From positions 1 to 64,000 of the IMG/VR virus record IMGVR_UViG_3300017917_003732: a stretch of 64,000 bases of DNA. One strand, given 5' to 3'. Shown here in pieces: positions 1 to 7,038 of the stretch. The DNA is from a virus. Made by a program: the position numbers and the translations under genes. Numbering within the stretch: position 1 is the first letter of the stretch; every line of letters begins with the position of its first letter. The notes beneath the pieces are model-generated. The model ran no database searches. It worked only from the letters and a program-made list of their open reading frames with translations, and was not told where the DNA came from.

Positions 1-484
1 CCTGTTCCCGATGGAACGGATCAACGACCGCCTCACGAGGGAGAATGGCTGTTTGAGCGCCTAATCGATGGGGGTGACAGTAGTAAGGGTCCGTAACTGA
101 GTAATAGACGCGGCAAATGAGAGGCCGGGAGGGGTACGCTATACATTCCTTAGTTTCGCTCAACAATGGGCACGGGATCATCGATAGAAGCCATACCTCA
201 TAAGTAGTCCCAAATTGCTGGTCAGCCGTACTTCTCAGCTTTTCACGCAAGGAAAGTGTCCACTTACCATTGCGAACAAGCCATCGAAAAATGAGGAGTC
301 CCTCGAAGATAGAGATCGAAATAGGGTGGTGACAGCACCAGGCGCATCCGACAGTGCAGGTGATCCGTCGCCCTACCCGAGGAACCTCGACCTGAACTCG
401 TCGCTCGAAATCGGCTGCAAGGTCATGCCGCAATACCCGCACCTGGCCGATTGAGGATTCAACCAACACTGAGAGCTTATTCAC
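1..484 (-). CDS. YkgJ-like zinc/iron-chelating Cys-cluster protein, 3' end outside window
   Basis: The minus strand is open from a GTG at 484 to the window edge (161 codons, no stop seen), so the C-terminus is missing. The protein has a dense cysteine arrangement: C43-x3-C47-x2-C50-C51, then C105 in IPCPLL, C114, C124 in RPLICR, and C136 in YYCHPH. CxxxCxxCC followed by CP(L/F)L...C...RP..CR is the hallmark of the YkgJ/UPF0153 family, described as zinc- or iron-chelating and of unknown biochemical role. The GTG overlaps the end of the upstream gene, and AGGCG seven bases before it could serve as ribosome binding site. TTG and GTG codons slightly downstream are alternative starts. The family call is fairly safe; metal identity and function are unknown. 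Confidence 0.72.
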   Translation of the reverse strand, partial: MNKLSVLVESSIGQVRVLRHDLAADFERRVQVEVPRVGRRITCTVGCAWCCHHPISISIFEGLLIFRWLVRNGKWTLSLREKLRSTADQQFGTTYEVWLLSMIPCPLLSETKECIAYPSRPLICRVYYSVTDPYYCHPHRLGAQTAILPREAVVDPFHREQ

Positions 485-1001
485 TGTCATCGCCTAAAAG
501 CCGGGTAAACCGATTTTTTTCTGCTGGCTCCAGCGGCTTACGAGAATTGGCGAGAATTTTGCGCTGTTGAACGGTCCCAAATGTTTTGGGCACCACGATA
601 CGGACTAAGGCTCCGTTTTTATGAGTAGCTATTAAAAGCATACCGGGCAGAAGGCCCACTTCAGGGCTCACAAAAAATGAGCCTCCTTCCCGAGCACAGT
701 CACTAGGTACCCAGTCCACCCAGGGGACAAGAACTCGCTCGGACCCTCTCCCCGGTGGTGGAGGTACCATCAGCTGAACGAACGGACCCGCCCCACTTCG
801 TGTCGGGGCCGTGAGCATAGGCCATTTCGTGGGCGGGTGAGTAACGATCTGAAGTTCGGATGAGTGAATTCGGTCATACTCTCGAGGGAGTTCGATTTTT
901 TCTCCTTCTGAGGTATGCAGAATCATGAGACGTGCCACGCGATCGTAACTTGTGACCGACCATGACTTGTCCTGATATCGTACGAGATCACCTAAGTCCA
1001 T
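477..1001 (-). CDS. hypothetical protein, 174 aa
   Basis: No family recognised. The start is taken at the ATG at 1001, which has AGGGAG about ten bases upstream and sits two bases after the stop of the preceding gene; a GTG at 1028 would add nine residues but overlap that gene by 25 bases. The sequence is mixed alpha/beta with a proline-rich patch (VPPPPGRG) in the middle and short beta-like segments at both ends (GDLVRYQDKSWSV, and LPGMLLIATHKNGALVRIVV), suggesting a small barrel-like fold rather than an all-helical protein. It is translationally coupled to its neighbours on both sides. No cysteine cluster or membrane segment is apparent. Confidence 0.6.
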   Translation of the reverse strand: MDLGDLVRYQDKSWSVTSYDRVARLMILHTSEGEKIELPREYDRIHSSELQIVTHPPTKWPMLTAPTRSGAGPFVQLMVPPPPGRGSERVLVPWVDWVPSDCAREGGSFFVSPEVGLLPGMLLIATHKNGALVRIVVPKTFGTVQQRKILANSRKPLEPAEKNRFTRLLGDDSE

Positions 1002-1003
1002 TC

Positions 1004-1366
1004 TCAGTTGCTCCCTAGAGGAGAACACCGCCCAGAGGCTACGAACTCGTCCAAAAGCGTCGCAACCTCCGGAACTTTCCCCTCTAGAAACTGAATAACT
1101 TCCAATCTCGCTTCCTTTACCCCCTGAAGTAAAAGGTACTCTAATTCCTGCCTTTCCTTCTTATCCTGAAGATTCCACATCTTGAGTAAATCGGTCCACT
1201 CTTTCTGCGATCCCACGAGAAAATCTTGCTCAACTAAAAGTAGGGATTTCCACGAATCGCTAACACCCTCTTCCAAGCTTTTGCGCTCATATACATACAA
1301 ACGCATCTTTGACTTTGCAAAGCGCGTAATAGCCAACAATGTGTGATGCGGATTCACGTTACCCAA
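1004..1366 (-). CDS. hypothetical helical protein, 120 aa
   Basis: No family recognised. The protein is rich in Lys, Glu and Leu and should be mostly alpha-helical (for example KKERQELEYLLLQGVKE around the middle). The assigned start is a TTG at 1366 with AGGTG five bases before it; a GTG at 1357 or the ATG of MRLYVYERKS are alternatives. The upstream sequence GGTGTATCAT also matches the GGTG-TAnnnT motif seen at other gene starts, so the AGGTG may be either a ribosome binding site or part of a promoter. The gene ends two bases before the start of the next one, implying co-translation. Confidence 0.55.
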   Translation of the reverse strand: MGNVNPHHTLLAITRFAKSKMRLYVYERKSLEEGVSDSWKSLLLVEQDFLVGSQKEWTDLLKMWNLQDKKERQELEYLLLQGVKEARLEVIQFLEGKVPEVATLLDEFVASGRCSPLGSN

Positions 1367-1412
1367 TGATACACCTAGTTCCTAGGGGGATTCGGCAACG
1401 TATACTATAAGG

Positions 1413-2213
1413 TCAGGAAAATGCCGCAGCTACTGTCTGCGAGAGAATTGAGTCTACGATCGCTTCTGGGGATTCCGGGCCCAAGGAGGTGGTCGTTACT
1501 GCTTCCGCCGGTGGAGCAGTTTTTGGTTCTACCCTCACCGCCACCTTGGCAGCCCTGGGTGTCCTAACCGCCTTAGGTTTTGCTACCGGTGCAGGCGTAC
1601 CCTCAGGCTCCGGAACAGGTTCAGCCGCTTTCTTAACCTCCGGTTTGGCCTTCGGGGTTTCTGATTTGGCCTCATCGTGCGACGACTTCTTACAATTTGA
1701 ATTGGTGTCATCCAGATAGTAGTGCCCTCGCTGCCCCTCGACCCGCAGGAAAATATCCTTATTTGCAGACAACGTATATCGAATATACCCTAGTGGATCA
1801 TCCGAGTTAGGAAGCCAATGTCGTTTCTTCAGCTCCGTGTGTACTTCAGTTGCAGTAACTGTAGACGACCCCATCACAATTTGAATGGCGTCGATTAATC
1901 TCGGCACCTGCTTAGTTTTCGGGCCACGCTTAGGCGCCTTGGCCTGCATCTTCTTGGGCGCAGCTTTGGCTTTCCTACCAGGCTTTTTCCTGGCCTTCGG
2001 GGCTGACGATTTTGAGGCAGGGAGCATTAGACCGGAATCCGACAGATCCTCGACCGTTGTATCCATACCCAAAATTGCTCGCAGACTCCTAATCTGCTCT
2101 GCTAGAGTATTGTAGTCCTCGATGATCTTGTGGTATTGCTCCGCCAAAGAAGCTAACTTAGCCTCTTTCTTCTCCAATAGCTCCTTTTCGAGATCCGAGT
2201 CAGACTTATTCAT
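1413..2213 (-). CDS. coiled-coil, basic-linker, winged-helix nucleoid-type protein
   Basis: The 266-aa protein has four visible parts: an N-terminal coiled coil (about residues 5-50), a Lys/Pro/Ala linker (67-102) with AT-hook-like KKPGRKAK and KRGPKTK stretches, a folded segment (103-168) with the pattern of a winged helix (PRLIDAIQIVM, TATEVHTELKKR, then RVEGQRGHYYL as the wing), and a long Ala/Pro/Lys/Glu tail resembling histone H1-type tails. Coiled coil plus basic linker plus winged helix suggests a dimeric DNA-binding, possibly DNA-compacting, protein; this is inference from composition. The start at 2213 is chosen because AAAGGA lies nine bases upstream, whereas an ATG at 2234 has no ribosome binding site. 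A GTACCC-AAAA-GGGTAC inverted repeat lies just upstream. Confidence 0.6.
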   Translation of the reverse strand: MNKSDSDLEKELLEKKEAKLASLAEQYHKIIEDYNTLAEQIRSLRAILGMDTTVEDLSDSGLMLPASKSSAPKARKKPGRKAKAAPKKMQAKAPKRGPKTKQVPRLIDAIQIVMGSSTVTATEVHTELKKRHWLPNSDDPLGYIRYTLSANKDIFLRVEGQRGHYYLDDTNSNCKKSSHDEAKSETPKAKPEVKKAAEPVPEPEGTPAPVAKPKAVRTPRAAKVAVRVEPKTAPPAEAVTTTSLGPESPEAIVDSILSQTVAAAFS

Positions 2214-2240
2214 CTGGGTTAATCCTTTCTCCATCTATTA

Positions 2241-2256
2241 GTACCCAAAAGGGTAC
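2241..2256. repeat. perfect inverted repeat upstream of the winged-helix gene
   Basis: GTACCC AAAA GGGTAC is a 6-bp perfect inverted repeat with a four-base centre, located about 28 bases before the start of the putative DNA-binding protein. It is not followed by a T-run, so it does not look like a terminator. An operator, perhaps autoregulatory, is possible but not shown. Confidence 0.4.
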
Positions 2257-2294
2257 CATAATTCAAACATCCGCACCACTGATTAAGTGTGGGG

Positions 2295-2594
2295 TCATCT
2301 TTGTTGCGTGAGCCGATCGATGACCTCAGACCTTTTAGCGTCCTCTTCGCCCGCCTTCAAGCTTTTAAATTCGCACCTCTCAATTTGATAACACGTCGCG
2401 ACGACCCCTGGTCCCGCCCTTAGTCCATCACATCTCTGACAGACTTGAGTGCCGAAGTTTAACTTGAAATTTAGCCTAGAAATCTCGAGCATAGCCTCGT
2501 GATAGGCTTTCTGGAGTTCCAGTGCGGACGTGTACGCAACCTCAAAATCCCCCTCTTTGAAGGCCGTAAGGAGAGTTTCTGCGGGGTCTCTCAA
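2295..2594 (-). CDS. small protein with four-cysteine zinc-ribbon-like motif
   Basis: 99 aa. A helical N-terminal half (ETLLTAFKEGDFEVAYTSAL) is followed by C52-x2-C55, C68 and C74, a spacing compatible with a zinc site. A longer open frame continues upstream to 3047, but its first part is out-of-frame sequence of two other coding genes, so I start at the TTG at 2594, which overlaps the preceding gene's TGA (TTGA) in the same style as other junctions here. A GAGAG sequence about eight bases before the TTG may act as ribosome binding site. No family recognised. Confidence 0.5.
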   Translation of the reverse strand: MRDPAETLLTAFKEGDFEVAYTSALELQKAYHEAMLEISRLNFKLNFGTQVCQRCDGLRAGPGVVATCYQIERCEFKSLKAGEEDAKRSEVIDRLTQQR

Positions 2595-2812
2595 GTGGGA
2601 AACTCTCGTTCTAGATCCCTGTCGGAAATTATCCCAAACTTCCTTAGGGTTATCTCGGATTTCCCCTGTCGAATCGCGCGACGAAGCGCTTCCAAACGAG
2701 GGTCTCCCGTAGTCTCGGCTCGCTTGATGGCTCGGGACATCAGGGCATCCCACGCTAGTGGACCCACCGGTGTTATCTGTTTTATCGGCTCGTGTGTGCG
2801 TGCGGTCTTCAT
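2591..2812 (-). CDS. hypothetical protein, 73 aa
   Basis: A small basic protein, probably helical (DPRLEALRRAIRQGKSE). Its ATG overlaps the stop of the preceding gene by four bases (ATGA), and its own stop overlaps the TTG of the next gene, so the three appear translationally coupled. A competing longer frame covers the same bases but has an unlikely low-complexity Ser/Thr/Arg composition here. No recognised family. Confidence 0.5.
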   Translation of the reverse strand: MKTARTHEPIKQITPVGPLAWDALMSRAIKRAETTGDPRLEALRRAIRQGKSEITLRKFGIISDRDLEREFPT

Positions 2813-3192
2813 TCTGACTCATCTGCCTTATGGGTAAGCTCAGCTTCCAAAACTCCCAACTCGGAAGAAATAGAAGAGCTTTCAGTAAAGAACTGCTTGA
2901 AGTAGTAGAGTATCCGAATGAGTACTCTTTGATGAATCTCTTGGCGCAACCCCAAGTGGAGTAGGCTTGTTTGGACTGACTCAACCGCTTCCTGAGCTTG
3001 CTTCGCCACCTGCATGATCTCACCAGATTCATCGATTTTCTCGGCAAGGTTTTGCATTTGTTGCACCGCCGACAAAAACTGATCGATCTTTGAGGTCAGG
3101 TCCCCGACTTGAGCTAGTCCCTGAAATGCGGTAGAAGTAAGAGACTTGGTGTCCTCGATCCTTCTAAGTTTTCGTAGCTGCCGAGCGCTCAT
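2809..3192 (-). CDS. coiled-coil hypothetical protein, 127 aa
   Basis: Almost entirely alpha-helical, with heptad-like stretches (IDQFLSAVQQMQNLAEKIDES; AKQAQEAVESVQTSLLHLG). It starts with a basic helix (ARQLRKLRRIED) and ends acidic. The ATG overlaps the upstream stop (ATGA) and the stop overlaps the downstream start. No enzymatic motif or membrane segment is seen; a structural or scaffolding role would be a guess. Confidence 0.58.
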   Translation of the reverse strand: MSARQLRKLRRIEDTKSLTSTAFQGLAQVGDLTSKIDQFLSAVQQMQNLAEKIDESGEIMQVAKQAQEAVESVQTSLLHLGLRQEIHQRVLIRILYYFKQFFTESSSISSELGVLEAELTHKADESE

Positions 3193-3518
3193 CGATCGCT
3201 ACAATTCCCGCGAAATACATTGTAGAATGGAAGACAGTCTGTCTGGTTCATACGCTTTTGCGCTTCGTCATCCTCTTGAACCGTAGGAAGAAGCGGGACT
3301 TTATCCAACAAGTCATGGAGTTCGTCACACGTTGTTACGCGTCTCAGATCGTCTCTTGCTTTCGGGTTATGTTGGATCGCGTAGATTACCTGATCCTTGG
3401 TCATAGTATCTAGGAGGCAAACCCCCTCACCAAACCACTCGTTGTTTGTGATGTCCCCGTCACAAAGAGTTGGTTCGAACCCAGTCCCGTGTGGTGCGTC
3501 ATCGTAACAATCGCTCAT
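3189..3518 (-). CDS. hypothetical acidic protein, 109 aa
   Basis: No family recognised. An acidic N-terminus with several Cys (SDCYDDAPHGTG, TLCDGDIT) precedes a helical segment (TKDQVIYAIQHNPKARDDL). The start is set at the ATG at 3518 because it overlaps the preceding stop as TAATG and follows AGGA at a good distance; a longer reading from 3578 would overlap the upstream gene by 61 bases. Both ends are coupled to neighbours. Confidence 0.52.
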   Translation of the reverse strand: MSDCYDDAPHGTGFEPTLCDGDITNNEWFGEGVCLLDTMTKDQVIYAIQHNPKARDDLRRVTTCDELHDLLDKVPLLPTVQEDDEAQKRMNQTDCLPFYNVFRGNCSDR

Positions 3519-3787
3519 TATTTCCTCAACCATTCCATTCGAAATAGAGTCTTTTTCCCCCCAAGGGTTACACAACAAAAGAGCACTCCGCCTCTTCGTC
3601 GCAGCTTGAACAGCGGAGTCTTCGTAGGGGCACGAAGAACAATAGTCTTAACCTGTGTCACGAAGTCTTCCTGCGATGAGGTCTCCACCGCTTTGCGAAC
3701 ATCTTCACTCGTGATATCAGGCGAGTCTTCCTCCAGGTCGATACCTAGGTCCTCTGGAGCCAAAAATGGACTGGGTACAAACTTCAT
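3518..3787 (-). CDS. hypothetical protein, 89 aa
   Basis: An acidic N-terminal half (EDLGIDLEEDSPDITSEDV) is followed by a basic C-terminal half (FKLRRRGGVLFCC, GGKKTLFRMEWLRK). It starts at an ATG overlapping the stop of the DUF1848-family gene (ATGA) and ends at TAATG with the next gene. No recognised domain. Confidence 0.52.
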   Translation of the reverse strand: MKFVPSPFLAPEDLGIDLEEDSPDITSEDVRKAVETSSQEDFVTQVKTIVLRAPTKTPLFKLRRRGGVLFCCVTLGGKKTLFRMEWLRK

Positions 3788-4638
3788 AGGATCACCGGAA
3801 GTTTTCGGGTAGTCCGCCGCTCAGGACTTAAATTCTTGTCCGCCGCATAGCAGTACTTACATCCGAGTTTGCAAGTCTCATTGACCGTGAAGGGATCTAC
3901 CATCAGAGCACAACCACATCCCTCAGAAGGACTCAGGTCTCTGCCCGGTATCGAAAAATCTTCTGGTGGCGCGCAAACCCCACTACTGAGATTTGGGTGA
4001 GGTTGCGCGATCCCCCAAAGAAATCGATCCTCATTACAGAGGTATACTCTAACCCCCCTCCGTTCCGCTAGCTCAGCAATTTGAACAAGTACGTTCATCT
4101 TGTCGGTATCCGTACGGGTTTCCGGCATGAGGTCGTTCCTATGAAGGAACGACAGATAGACTCGGTTTAGTCCGTGCTCGGCTGCCATAGCCAGGATCTG
4201 GTCAAATCGAGGCACTACATCTGATACCATGGGGACCGGACTGAACCTCCAATAGATGTTCTCCGGTTTGAATACATCCGCTGCCATCGCTAGGGTAGCA
4301 ATCCCCTGACGTAAACTCGGAACCCGATCCTCCACCTCTTCCCAGCCAGTGAGGGTAAAGTGAACCTTAACCCTATATCCTCGCTCGAGGGGGTTCCAAT
4401 CCCAGATTAGGTTAGTTGGATCTTTCGTCCAGAACACAAGACCAAGAGTATCGTCGGGTCTCAACGACCATCTGGCAGGCATCCCATTTTTAGGGTCAAA
4501 CCCAATCATCATGCCAGACTTTATCGCAGATTTGAACCATTCCCACTTACTCTCGTCCCCACAAACGTCCGTCCATCGAGATAGGGAGTACGGAAAACCA
4601 GCTTCTCTACCGCTTTTTATGACTTTTTTGTTGAGCAC
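3784..4638 (-). CDS. DUF1848-family protein with C-terminal CxxxCxxC motif
   Basis: About 284 aa. Matches the DUF1848 pattern along its length: LGLVFWTKDP and VKVHFTLTGW in the N-terminal half, ENIYWRFSPVPM (the family's WR.DP segment), and at the C-terminus CGCALMVDPFTV followed by CKLGCKYCYA. The C-x3-C-x2-C with adjacent YCYA resembles the radical-SAM iron-sulphur motif, but in this family it lies at the C-terminus, and no enzymatic activity is established to my knowledge. I start at GTG 4638, which lies five bases after a GGTG-TAAACT element and has no Shine-Dalgarno sequence; a TTG two codons upstream is possible. The gene diverges from the plus-strand island. Confidence 0.75.
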   Translation of the reverse strand: MLNKKVIKSGREAGFPYSLSRWTDVCGDESKWEWFKSAIKSGMMIGFDPKNGMPARWSLRPDDTLGLVFWTKDPTNLIWDWNPLERGYRVKVHFTLTGWEEVEDRVPSLRQGIATLAMAADVFKPENIYWRFSPVPMVSDVVPRFDQILAMAAEHGLNRVYLSFLHRNDLMPETRTDTDKMNVLVQIAELAERRGVRVYLCNEDRFLWGIAQPHPNLSSGVCAPPEDFSIPGRDLSPSEGCGCALMVDPFTVNETCKLGCKYCYAADKNLSPERRTTRKLPVIL

Positions 4639-4643
4639 AATCA

Positions 4644-4653
4644 AGTTTACACC
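4644..4653 (-). promoter_or_regulatory. GGTG-TAnnnT element, candidate leaderless promoter
   Basis: Minus strand reads GGTG TAAACT, then five bases, then the GTG start of the DUF1848-family gene. One of five copies at this exact 5-6 base distance from a start codon. No recognisable -35 box. Confidence 0.5.
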
Positions 4654-4702
4654 AAAAATGGTTTCAAGTTGAAAAAATCTTAGGGTCAGCCGTTGTTAAG
4701 TC

Positions 4703-5122
4703 ATGAAGGCTCACACGGTTTGCCCTCGGTGCCTAGGAAACGGTTATCTTGGTCAGTACAGCCATGTACAAGATGGGATATGCTTTCGCTGCAAAGGATC
4801 TGGAGAGATCCAAGTTCAGATCAATTTTTGGGAAAGAAGTATCCAAGTAGGAGCACAGACTATCCCGATAGAACCCTACCAGAGGATGAACCGAAAAGAG
4901 TTGGTGCAGGAAGCCGCTCAAATTCTGAACGGCCCGCCATCGCAATGCAACCAGGCAAGGTCTATTGCGATCCTAGGTCTCGTACTAGGCCTGGCCGACC
5001 TTAAGGTACGTGACCGAGGCCTGGCCGCCTTTGATACCCGGTGCGAAGTCCCAGAAGACCGGAACACCCTCAGAGCACTTGTGGCTAAGGTTTCCTCGTT
5101 GCGCAAGCAAAAGGCTGCTTAG
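4703..5122 (+). CDS. DnaJ-type half zinc finger protein, 139 aa
   Basis: The N-terminus holds two CxxCxGxG-like repeats, C7-x2-C10-LGNG and C27-x2-C30-KGSG, the pattern of one zinc centre of the DnaJ cysteine-rich domain; there is no J domain. The remainder is helical and of unknown function. First gene of the plus-strand island, divergent from the DUF1848-family gene, with only about 64 bases between the two starts. A clear ribosome binding site is not visible. Similar stand-alone zinc modules are common in phage genomes; partner and role are unknown. Confidence 0.6.
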   Translation: MKAHTVCPRCLGNGYLGQYSHVQDGICFRCKGSGEIQVQINFWERSIQVGAQTIPIEPYQRMNRKELVQEAAQILNGPPSQCNQARSIAILGLVLGLADLKVRDRGLAAFDTRCEVPEDRNTLRALVAKVSSLRKQKAA

Positions 5123-5126
5123 CTCC

Positions 5127-5136
5127 GGTGTAGCTT
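5127..5136 (+). promoter_or_regulatory. GGTG-TAnnnT element, candidate leaderless promoter
   Basis: GGTG TAGCTT on the plus strand, five bases before the ATG of the MazG-like gene. This is the only plus-strand copy of the start-proximal set, and it has the same geometry as the minus-strand copies. Confidence 0.5.
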
Positions 5137-5141
5137 CGCAC

Positions 5142-5714
5142 ATGCTAACTGACTCGGTAACCGAACTCTCCAAGATTTCTAACCAAATAGCCCACGAAAA
5201 AGGATGGTGGGACACACCTAGGTCCAAAGCGGCCATCAGTCTTTTAGTACAGACTGAAATATCTGAAATAATAGAAGAGTACAGAAAAAATCACGAAGTG
5301 AATGAGGTCTGGTACGAAAAAACCTACTCTAAGGAGGGGGTTGAGTATACTACCGTAGGAGAGAAAGGCGATAAACCATGTGGAATTCCCATCGAATTGG
5401 CCGATGTGGTGATTCGGATTGCAGATTACTCCGCTGAACAGGGGTACGATCTGGACCAGGCTTTAGGGCGATTGCCCGCACTAGAGAACTATGATTCACT
5501 AGAAGAGTACTTAGTCCGAATAAGCTGGGCCATCTCTATGGCGTGGAACGCGGACTCACATGGGGTCCTAACTGAGGACTTTTTCCTAGCTATAGCCATC
5601 AGGTATGCGTTTCGATTAGCTTATGACTTCAACATCGATATATGGAGCGCGATTGCCGAAAAAACCGGCTACAACCAAAGAAGGCCCTACCGGCATGGAA
5701 ATAAGCGAATCTGA
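5142..5714 (+). CDS. MazG-like nucleotide pyrophosphohydrolase
   Basis: 190 aa. The first hundred residues match the all-alpha MazG/NTP-PPase pattern: HEKGWWD (19-24), E39-x2-E42 and EE45-46 within TEISEIIEEYR, and E85-x2-D88 in IELADVVIRI. The ExxE...ExxD carboxylates bind Mg2+ in this superfamily, which hydrolyses (d)NTPs to NMP and pyrophosphate. Phage members are thought to shape nucleotide pools or lower the host alarmone level. The residues between the two helix pairs (WYEKTYSKEGVEYTTVG) are a beta-hairpin-like insertion. The C-terminal 70 residues are helical. The start is ATG 5142; earlier in-frame codons fall inside the preceding gene. The end overlaps the RNase HII gene by 20 bases. 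Confidence 0.8.
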   Translation: MLTDSVTELSKISNQIAHEKGWWDTPRSKAAISLLVQTEISEIIEEYRKNHEVNEVWYEKTYSKEGVEYTTVGEKGDKPCGIPIELADVVIRIADYSAEQGYDLDQALGRLPALENYDSLEEYLVRISWAISMAWNADSHGVLTEDFFLAIAIRYAFRLAYDFNIDIWSAIAEKTGYNQRRPYRHGNKRI

Positions 5715-6381
5715 TACTTGTCGGGACGACAGGGAAAAGTACGAAAAGCTTCGCCTAACCTGCCCATATGTCATCGGAGCGGACGAATGCGGATTTGGGA
5801 CATGGGCAGGGCCTCTTGTCGTCTGTGCTGTGGGCGTTCGAACCAATTGGGTTCCGCCACTTGGGGTAGACGACTCAAAAAAGGTGAGGCCAAAAAAACG
5901 TGAGGCCTTATTTGAGCTACTTTCACCCAAAATCACACATGCAATAGAGCTAGCCCATGCGGACGAAATCGACCGGGATGGTGTCATGTCCGCACTTCAC
6001 AGGTGCTACCTCGCCACGATTACAAGGGTCCAAGAGAAGTACCCAGACGCTTTTGTTGTCATCGATGGTACCGTCAAAATCCATGACCTCAATCATCTTC
6101 GTTTCCCGAAAGCGGACGGAATAGTTCCGGCTGTTTCCACCGCGAGCATTTTAGGTAAGGTCACCCACGATCGTTATATGTGGAAATTGGCCGAACAATA
6201 TCCTGGGTACGGCCTCTACAAGCATCAAGGCTACGGGACCGCAGAACACAGAGCAGCCATCGCCAGACTCGGCATGACCCCCATTCATCGAAAAAGTTAT
6301 GTCCCGGTACTCAAGGAAGATCGATACAAGGAAGCAGAAGGAATCAGCTTAGACTCGGAGGGTCCAATCAAGTCCTTGTAG
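5695..6381 (+). CDS. rnhB: ribonuclease HII
   Basis: 228 aa, close to the normal length. All family landmarks are present: IGADECGFGTWAGP with D30/E31 as the first two catalytic carboxylates, DDSKKVRPKKRE, VVIDGT (third Asp), KAD...VSTASILGKVTHDRYM (fourth Asp and the Lys helix), and YPGYGLYKHQGYGT with PIHRKSY near the end. The enzyme cleaves the RNA strand of RNA-DNA hybrids and single ribonucleotides in DNA; here it probably removes replication primers, complementing the phage polymerase. ATG 5695 is preceded by AGAAGG; an upstream in-frame start would overlap the MazG-like gene by 92 bases. Confidence 0.92.
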   Translation: MEISESDTCRDDREKYEKLRLTCPYVIGADECGFGTWAGPLVVCAVGVRTNWVPPLGVDDSKKVRPKKREALFELLSPKITHAIELAHADEIDRDGVMSALHRCYLATITRVQEKYPDAFVVIDGTVKIHDLNHLRFPKADGIVPAVSTASILGKVTHDRYMWKLAEQYPGYGLYKHQGYGTAEHRAAIARLGMTPIHRKSYVPVLKEDRYKEAEGISLDSEGPIKSL

Positions 6382-6394
6382 CCAGAGATCCTGC

Positions 6395-6604
6395 ATGATC
6401 CTAAAAATCGTCGGGACCGAAGAAGCTCGCCCCATCTATTCGAAGATGGACAAAAAAGACCCATCCAAGTATGCTAACCTTATACCAGGAAGGATTAGAC
6501 ACTCACTCGTCCTTGAACACCCGGACGGCACCCAGGTCAAAGTGCAAGTGCCTTCTGCATTTTTCGAGAAGTGCCTAATCAGATGCAGTTCTGATTGCAT
6601 CTAG
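6395..6604 (+). CDS. hypothetical protein, 69 aa
   Basis: Last gene of the plus-strand island, 13 bases after RNase HII. Predicted beta-rich (RHSLVLEHPDGTQVKVQVPSAFF) with two Cys near the C-terminus. No family recognised. Its last 30 bases overlap, on the opposite strand, the end of the convergent minus-strand gene; no terminator hairpin is visible between them. Confidence 0.45.
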   Translation: MILKIVGTEEARPIYSKMDKKDPSKYANLIPGRIRHSLVLEHPDGTQVKVQVPSAFFEKCLIRCSSDCI

Positions 6605-7036
6605 GGACAGAGTCCCTGCTGGACCTTCGATGAGGTCTCCCTCCAAAGGCCACCCTTTTTGAAGAGCGAGACGCGCAAGCTCGCGTCCACGAACGAAAGC
6701 ATCCGCGATAGCCTCAGAGATCCCTTTCGATAGTCCCGTAGCTTCCCGGATCTTTTTCGCAATTTTCTCGGCCTTGTGCTCTTTGGTTTCCTTCGGGTCA
6801 TACTTGAAGGATTCCCTAAACCGAGTCGCGATCTTTCGGGCTATCACAACATCCTGAAAGTCTCGGAGCGCCGATTTCGTTCTCAGGTACTCAGAAGGAT
6901 CCTTATGGCAGTGGGGTGACCCCGGATTCTTGTGTTTACAGTAGATAGACCAGGCGGTGGCCCAAGCCTGCTCCTCACTGTAAGAAGGGTTCTGCTCTTT
7001 AACTTGCTTGTAGTACTTATCTACAGGGCTAGGCAT
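6575..7036 (-). CDS. conserved phage protein with AWATAWSIYCKHKNPGS motif
   Basis: 153 aa, helical. The N-terminus carries YYKQVKEQNPSYSEEQAWA and WSIYCKHKNPGSPHC, a motif I recognise from many large-phage proteins of otherwise different architecture (…NPxYSxExAWATAWSIxCKYKNPGSxHC), whose function is not known to me. A second segment reads VIARKIATRFRES, resembling the [KR]-[VI]-x-x-R-[FY] tag seen in three other proteins of this window. AGGG lies eight bases before the ATG. It follows the upstream gene by two bases and overlaps the convergent gene by 30. Confidence 0.62.
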   Translation of the reverse strand: MPSPVDKYYKQVKEQNPSYSEEQAWATAWSIYCKHKNPGSPHCHKDPSEYLRTKSALRDFQDVVIARKIATRFRESFKYDPKETKEHKAEKIAKKIREATGLSKGISEAIADAFVRGRELARLALQKGWPLEGDLIEGPAGTLSLDAIRTASD

Positions 7037-7038
7037 GA

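Noticed and set aside
215-454. Plus-strand open frame of 79 codons starting TTG
   Set aside because: It lies opposite the YkgJ-like gene, which has a clear cysteine signature; the plus-strand product has no recognisable pattern or ribosome binding site.
2595-3047. Upstream half of a long minus-strand frame ending at 2295
   Set aside because: It is out-of-frame reading of the 127-aa and 73-aa coupled genes; only the part from the TTG at 2594 looks protein-like.
3784-4638. Canonical radical-SAM enzyme such as a spore photoproduct lyase
   Set aside because: The CxxxCxxC motif lies at the extreme C-terminus and the rest follows the DUF1848 pattern, not a radical-SAM barrel with an N-terminal cluster.
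5010-5141. N-terminal extension of the MazG-like frame
   Set aside because: It overlaps the preceding gene entirely and lacks family similarity; ATG 5142 starts just before the conserved region.
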